64,000 nucleotides of DNA. Origin: Rhyacichthys aspro. Lineage: Eukaryota > Chordata > Actinopteri > Gobiiformes > Rhyacichthyidae. The stretch is from the NCBI GenBank assembly GCA_036850595.1, contig CM072159.1, forward strand, positions 6,971,978-7,035,977, read 5' to 3'. The notes below the pieces were generated by a model, which saw nothing but the letters and a program-made list of their open reading frames with translations, was not told the DNA's origin and made no database searches. The position numbers and the translations under genes were made by a program. This document shows, one piece after another, positions 58,301 to 64,000 of this stretch. The first letter of the stretch is position 1, and each line of letters starts with the position of its first letter.

Positions 58301-58440
58301 GTAAACTGTGGGAGTGGTAATGTTTAAATTCAATAAGATATAAAAGTAACATAGCATTTGTCAGTATTACTCCAGAGCCAATCCATTAAAACGGCATGTA
58401 GTTTTGACAACAAATAGCCATATGTCCGCCAACATTCATA
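55346..58440. other. Anonymous AT-rich non-coding stretch
   Basis: No gene was recognised. 'tagggctgtacaagg' at 56248-56262 resembles a hAT left end, but no partner end was found. 'gcagggtggctttaatg' near 56876-56892 could be the right end of a TTAA-type element, also unpaired. The minus-strand frame 58149-58352 looks protein-like (TFEEVIRLLYVSRIEGQIDT) but is unassigned. Confidence 0.45.
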
Positions 58441-61400
58441 ACCTAAATGTTATCTCCCCAGAGGTGATAGGGACAGCAAATCATCTTCAGTAACGTTCAG
58501 CAACCACCTGTTCAGTGTTAAATTCATCTATAGGGCCGGACTCCGCCGAATGTCCCATGTGTCATTGAGATGTGTGACTGTGGCCGTGAGCTATTGCATG
58601 ACATGGGAGGAGCTGGGGCGGAGTCCATCAAAACCAGGGACGTGTCAATCAAAATGGCCGCTGTCATGTACACACAGCGACAAGGACAACCAGCTGTAAA
58701 GGTATTTAACATCACGCTCCTGTAGGATACTCTTTTCTGATCGCCTGAGTGTTGAGGAACAAAGCTACATCGTGGACATCAATCCATGTTAATAAAAGAA
58801 TACTTGAAACCATAGCAACTGTCAATGGCTCAGCTTCAGAAACCTTACATGGAAAAAAGGAACAGAAGACTTCTGAATAGTCCAACTCATGACGCACAGG
58901 CTGTAGAACCACCTTGTACAAAGCCATCATTGTCAGCAGACTTTTGTGAAGGGCATGCTCAATAGGTTGCAGTGACAGACATAAAAATATCATTTATATT
59001 GTATCACTTATCACAAGGTTAGGTGGAGAATGAGAATGTTTAGTAAGCTCTGCGAATTCAGAACGATGAAAGCAGACATTGCAGTCAATGAAGCTGCAAC
59101 AGGGCCAGGAGGAGGGGCCCATATAGAAGTGGGCTTACTCTCCATATATTATCTATCTAGTGCAACAAAAGAGGTTCACAAATTTGCTAAAATCTATCTT
59201 GTACTGCTCCAGTTAAAGCGTTTGCTAACGACCCACTGCCAGTTTGGACCAATGGTGTGGGACTCTTGGCAGTTGTGGTCGTGTTTCATAGTTAATCTGG
59301 TGGCGACCATTTTACTGTCACTACCTAAAAAACAGCTCTGATTGGATAAATTGTTGTTACTCACAGGGGATCAATCCAATCAGCAACCAGGTATTCATCT
59401 ATACAATAAAGCTTTCTGTGAAAGTGGAAGATGATGCTGTGTAACAGACAATAATACTGTATGTGGGTGGCATTATTGTGTTCGCTGTAGTAGATATGAT
59501 CCTTCTGAAGAGGATATCTTTCTTTGTCGTGCATGTATTTTTAAATCTACAACTGATAAAGTAATTTCAAAAATACAAACTACAGTGGTTTGTTTGGTAT
59601 GGTATTTTCTATTCTTCATATCAGAGAAAGCACTGAGGAACATCTTATTGTGGCACTGATGCAGACATTTTTTGACTTCAGATACACAATTCACAACGTT
59701 CTGTTTACTATAAAGGTAAGAAATGTACAGGCTGTTAATATAAAAAATGCATTGTTGGCCTGTACTTCATGATTTACTCATAGTAAAAACATGACAACAG
59801 TGATAACTTTATACCAAACTCAGACTATGAATATAATTGAATAGAAGATCACTTGTGTTCACAGGACGCCATTCACTTGCTCTGGTTTTAAAATGACCCA
59901 GGTTCATTAAGAGTAAAATCAAGTGAGCAGTGCATCGAGGCCTATGCAGATGTCTGCTTCACACAGAGTTCCATTTTGAAGTGTTGAAAATAGTTACAGG
60001 AGTGCAAGCCTTACAGTCTTACAGTGAAATGGACAACTTAGACCTGGGCTCTTTACATTTACTATTGGATGTTTCTCATTTTTCTAGTGTCTGAAATGTT
60101 ACCATCACCACTCTCAATGACTTTAGAGCCCTCTGAATATGAACATTTTTATTCTGGTTGAGAGACTACTCCCATTAGACTGCTCCCTCTTTTATTAAAT
60201 CAACCACTTATCTGTGTGAGTGAGTTTGCATTAGACTGCCATTAAAACAATAGCTTTGTTTGAAGAGGAGCTCTTAATATTAAGCCGGCTCTCTAATAGA
60301 GATCCACCTGAACATTTACTTTTACAGCTACAACACAGTGGACTTTGGGGAAGTATTTATCTGCCATAAAGTTACACCTCAGTGTATTTTGTCAGCCCTG
60401 AGGTTATCACCAGAAAAGAGAGCACAAAGGGAGCAGTTATGGAGCGATGACATTAAAAAACAGAGATTATCGAGAAGCTATCACCTCTGTTGGTCGCTCA
60501 AAGAAGAATCAGACATTCTCTGGAGACATTACAAACTTTTGTAACTCTAAATTGATATTTTCCTTGATATGTACAAGCTGATTTTGTCTTCCACTGTCAA
60601 TCACTTGGTTTTATTTGATGTTTAAAATTGTTTTCTGTCTGTGTTTAGGCCGTCATTATTGAAAGGCTGAATGAGTGACAAGACGGCAATTTTTCCTACA
60701 AAAGCAAAACTCATAGATGGATATGGATAAAACATTAAATAATTACAATGTATATGTAAAAAAAATGTAAATACATAACATGTTTACGTTGGTCTGTGCC
60801 TTTTTGGACAAAGATGGTGTATATTTAAAATACTTTTAAATACTTTCACAGAAACCAGGCTCTGTGCTGTTTTTTTTGTTCTACCTATGCTTTGTGTCTG
60901 GAGATTCTGAAGTTTTTCGTCTCGAGTTGAACCAATTTGATTCATCATCATGAAAAGATCTTATGAAAGTACAGCAGATTGAACAAACAGCTGGTAGTTT
61001 GGTGCAATGAGTATATTTGAGCTTAAGCCGGGAAACAATTTACAGCATTGCTTTGTACAAATGTCGTTGGTACATAAGTCCATCCTGGAAAATGCAGTAA
61101 AGTCAGCTGGGATTCAGTTTGGTAACAAGGGTCGAGCTAATACAAATGTGGACAATGCATTCATAGTTCACTCATCCTGGTCAGATGGCAAGAGTATAGA
61201 GTTGGACATAGGCACAGCAACAGTATATAAATGAGAAGACATATGAAGACCAGTGTTGAGGCTACACACATAGGCCACATGTATGTTTGTATGTTATTTT
61301 GTGATGCTCTTCTCTGGCTTTGATCACATGGTTTTGGTCATGGACATTAAAAACTGTACTACTTTAGCTAATGATAGCTCTTTGATTTAGGTAGTCATTT

Positions 61401-62455
61401 TCAGATATTTTTGTGTTCATATGGCTTGGAAAGTGTTAACATCAAAGTGTTGAAAGCTTTGGCTCCTTAAAAAAAATACATCAAAATAAATAAATCTGAA
61501 AACTATTAAATACCAAGACTACATGAATGCTACATTAGCCTGTGTTAAATTACCCTTGGATTTACACCTCAGGCAAGAACAGTAAACCACTTAAACAACC
61601 TAATGAATCAAAATGCTAAATAGGACCTTAAAATTATGTATAAACTATAAATTATATTATAAGAAGACAATTTAATGTGGTGGATATAATACTTTTTGGG
61701 TTCAGGAAATCCTTTAAGCAAAATGTACGTTATCCCCAGAGAAATACACCCTTAGCCACAGTAACTTTAAATTGTATTTACATGCACTGTTTATGGTATG
61801 ATAGAAATCAGCAATTACCAAGAGGGATTGAATAAATTAAACTAAGATGAAATAATTCATTATTTCAGGAATGCTCCACAGAAACACAGATTGGACCAAT
61901 GACAGTAGAGGGATTTTCTGGTCTAATTGCTTGAAATGACAGAAGACATTGTTTTTTAGTCATTACCATAATGAGTCAAACATTATTAATCTTTGATCGT
62001 TCTGATTTCTATTTAATTATATGTGTTTGAGGGAGGGGTGGTAGGGGACAGGGTTAATGCAGGTCAAGTAGATAAACTGGCCTCTACTGCACTTACAGGA
62101 AAAATTTTACAGATTCTAAAAAATTCTAAAGCTTTGGGCTAACATTAGATAGATTTTTTTCAATGCATGTCACTTGATTTTCTGTTTAATATCAAATTGG
62201 ATACCAAAAATAATCATAACTTTGCGTGACTATGATGAAAAACCAGATTATATAACACAGACAGTAACTGACAATAATTCTAAACTAGTACATTTTCTCA
62301 GCTACCGGCAGTAAAGGTACATAAATAAATATAAAAAGTCTGACAACACCAACAGCAGTCACCGCTGAGACATTGTATCGAAATATTTTTTCCCAAAGCT
62401 CAAAGGACTGCAGCTGAACATCTGGATATGAGCACTTCGTCATATATTTTTCATC
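58441..62455. other. Anonymous non-coding stretch
   Basis: No gene or mobile element with ends was recognised. A more GC-rich part lies at about 58530-58690 ('ggcggagtccatcaaaac'). Frames at 58712-58993 (-), 59030-59341 (+) and 61007-61234 (+) have no family I know. Confidence 0.45.
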
Positions 62456-62459
62456 TGAG

Positions 62460-62835
62460 CAATGTACCAGCAAGAGATAAGTTTGCCAACTCCGATCAAA
62501 ATCCTAAGGGCGTGGATGAAAGAGTTACATTGCTGAATATTTTGGGAGCGGTGGATATGTCAAACACGGGGGAAGTGAGGAAGAGCCTTTCTGCGTTGTG
62601 AGTGCTGGAGTGTCAGACACTAATGCCTCTGGATAGAAGCTCTACTCTAGGGTATTAACTCAAACATGGACCACTAATGCCACGGGATAAAGCGTTCAGC
62701 CTCACTTACAGGGGCGCAGGCACTCCCACCGGATCAGAGGGCCCGGGCACCGAGCATTAAATTACCCACACTGTTGCACGTGCCGGTGCCAAGGGAGAGA
62801 CTGTAAATATATAACAGTGGAGGAAGGGATATTAC
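62460..62835. promoter_or_regulatory. Candidate conserved non-coding island
   Basis: Mixed-composition, single-copy-looking sequence includes 'attttgggagcggtggatat' (62538-62557), 'gataaagcgttcagcctcac' (62686-62705) and 'ttgcacgtgccggtgccaag' (62774-62793; contains a CACGTG E-box). No repeat or coding signal is present. Function is inference. Confidence 0.25.
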
Positions 62836-64000
62836 GCCTGTAGGTAACTCTGTGACTTGGATTTGTTCCAGACAATTCTTAATACAATACATAACTTTAT
62901 GTTTGCCAATAATCAATCCTCTGAACTTTTCCCCCAAAAGTAGTGTGTGTGTTTTTTTGCACTGTGCTTTGAGAAAGTGGATCTATAGCCCCTTTCATAA
63001 ATGCTTTATCCTCCAGAATTTGGAGGGGCTGCATGTGTGAACTAGGTAACTAGTAACTTAGTAAGTAAGGTATACCACGGTGGCAGGAAACGTAACAAAA
63101 ACCACAATATAAACCACTAATACCGTCGCATGCCAAGGTAGTACATGACACATTTACAAAACTGATTCTCTTTTAGCACTGTCAGATTGCATATAACATG
63201 GACTTTTGGTGACATTTGGAAGAAGACTATTGTGACGGGGCTGTATATCCAAAGGAAAGGCTAGTGCTGCAGCTATACTGAGGATTAAGCAGAGTCTAGC
63301 CAAAAGGCCTGCCTGTATTCATGTATTTGTAAGAACTACAAAACTGTACTTTGCACAGTAACATTTGCTTGTGGTCTAATTGACAAAAAAAAAAAAAAAA
63401 AAGTCTAGAGTTGAATCTATAAATCTACAATGCCATGATACTTTGAAAGGTCAGGCAACATTATCAGAGACCCCATTAATCCCGGAAATGTACTAGTTTT
63501 GTTGTACTCTGACTATATTTATTACTGCACTACTTTTCTACTTGATTGCAATGCAATTGTATTAGTACATACAGCTCATTGTCAATTCTAGTTGCTTCTG
63601 TCAACCAAATCCCTTATATGTGCTACATATTTATCAAGCTGATTCTGATGGGGTTTTTTTCCCTCAAGGTTATCACACCGTCTGAATCTCATAATGTCCC
63701 ATGCTTAATGTGAACATAATCCAGTCAATTTTCTCACCTGAATAATACTCTTCTGCTGAAATAGTAGAACCACAAATGTGCACAAATAAAATATTACACA
63801 GACCATAATTTGTGTAGTTTTATAAAAAAAGAAGTTTTACATAAAAAGTCAAGGAATATCAGTCTGTTGTTGGTAATTGGTGGTGGCACTGTACAGCGAT
63901 ATCATTGGTATGTTGTGTTCTGACAACTGGTGACTCAGTGTGCCAGCTCCAGGCTATTCATGACAAGGGCACATGAAAAGTGGAGTGTGAAATGGCGACA
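62836..64000. other. Anonymous AT-rich non-coding stretch to window end
   Basis: No gene was recognised. An 18-base A run lies at 63385-63402. The window ends without a recognisable feature boundary. Confidence 0.5.
63385..63402 (+). repeat. Poly(A) homopolymer
   Basis: A run of 18 A residues. No SINE or LINE 3' landmarks precede it. Confidence 0.95.

Noticed and set aside
58149..58352. Protein-like minus-strand frame (EEVIRLLYVSRIEGQIDT segment)
   Set aside because: No family recognised, no upstream acceptor, surrounding sequence is ordinary; a blastp search would decide.
61007..61234. 75-codon plus-strand frame with even composition
   Set aside because: No known domain, no promoter or splice context.
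1..64000. CRISPR arrays, bacterial operons, phage modules, toxin-antitoxin or defence loci
   Set aside because: No regularly spaced repeats, no ribosome binding sites before frames and no dense coding; the sequence is clearly vertebrate nuclear DNA.
1..64000. Endogenous retrovirus or LTR element
   Set aside because: No paired LTRs, primer-binding site or gag/pol/env-like frames were seen.
1..64000. Known microRNA, snRNA or 5S rRNA genes
   Set aside because: Reading for common mature microRNA seeds, U6 and 5S landmarks gave nothing; a covariance-model search would be needed to exclude diverged copies.

Overview
The window looks like a gene-free stretch of a teleost fish chromosome, probably a percomorph-type genome. 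The evidence is the mix of mobile elements: tRNA-derived SINEs with fish-typical tails, HE1/DANA-like SINE bodies, Rex1/CR1-, jockey- and RTE-type LINE fragments, hAT and Tc1/mariner miniature elements, and a TTAA-flanked element with AGGTCCCATATTAT ends. Base composition is AT-rich, with long A/T runs and (TC)n, (TA)n and (TG)n microsatellites. There is no bacterial-style gene packing, no operon, no CRISPR array and no rRNA gene. The species assignment is inference from repeat content and memory, not from a search.

I found no intact protein-coding gene. The longest open frame is 139 codons and looks like chance. The only frames that read as real protein are decayed retrotransposon reverse-transcriptase or C-terminal pieces: about 1.87-2.04 kb on +, and 9.2-9.75 kb, 28.7-29.57 kb and 47.8-48.3 kb on -. 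Two weak exon-like signals (35251-35394 and the splice donor at 38317) are recorded as candidates only.

Layout: 0-9 kb holds a LINE 3' end, a TC microsatellite, the first of two related SINEs (6921-7087) and several non-repetitive islands. 9-16 kb is transposon-rich: a LINE RT fragment, the second SINE (11015-11178), a Tc1/mariner foldback element (13397-13614), a hAT element starting 44 bp after it (13659-14360), a long A/TA microsatellite and a second hAT (15446-15949). 16-28 kb is mostly single-copy with CNE-like islands near 16.85-17.29, 19.64-20.58, 21.83-22.17 and 24.5-24.99 kb, and small SINE, hAT and DNA-transposon remnants. 28.7-29.6 kb is a Rex1/CR1-like LINE. 30-41 kb alternates islands (30.2-30.96, 33.1-33.96, 37.7-38.4, 40.2-40.76 kb) with AT-rich filler, a TG microsatellite and two SINE/LINE tails. 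41468-42427 is a complete TTAA-flanked element. 43.6-44.5 kb is another island, followed by a SINE, a tandem pair of inverted repeats at 46.55 kb, the RTE LINE tail and an island at 48.5-49.3 kb. 49-64 kb is mostly anonymous AT-rich sequence with one Tc1/mariner end (55158) and an island near 62.5 kb.

Interpretation (inference): single-copy, GC-richer islands rich in homeodomain-type AT cores recur every few kilobases in an otherwise gene-free, transposon-peppered stretch. This fits an intergenic or intronic regulatory landscape of a developmental gene lying outside the window. No previously undescribed system could be demonstrated from sequence alone.
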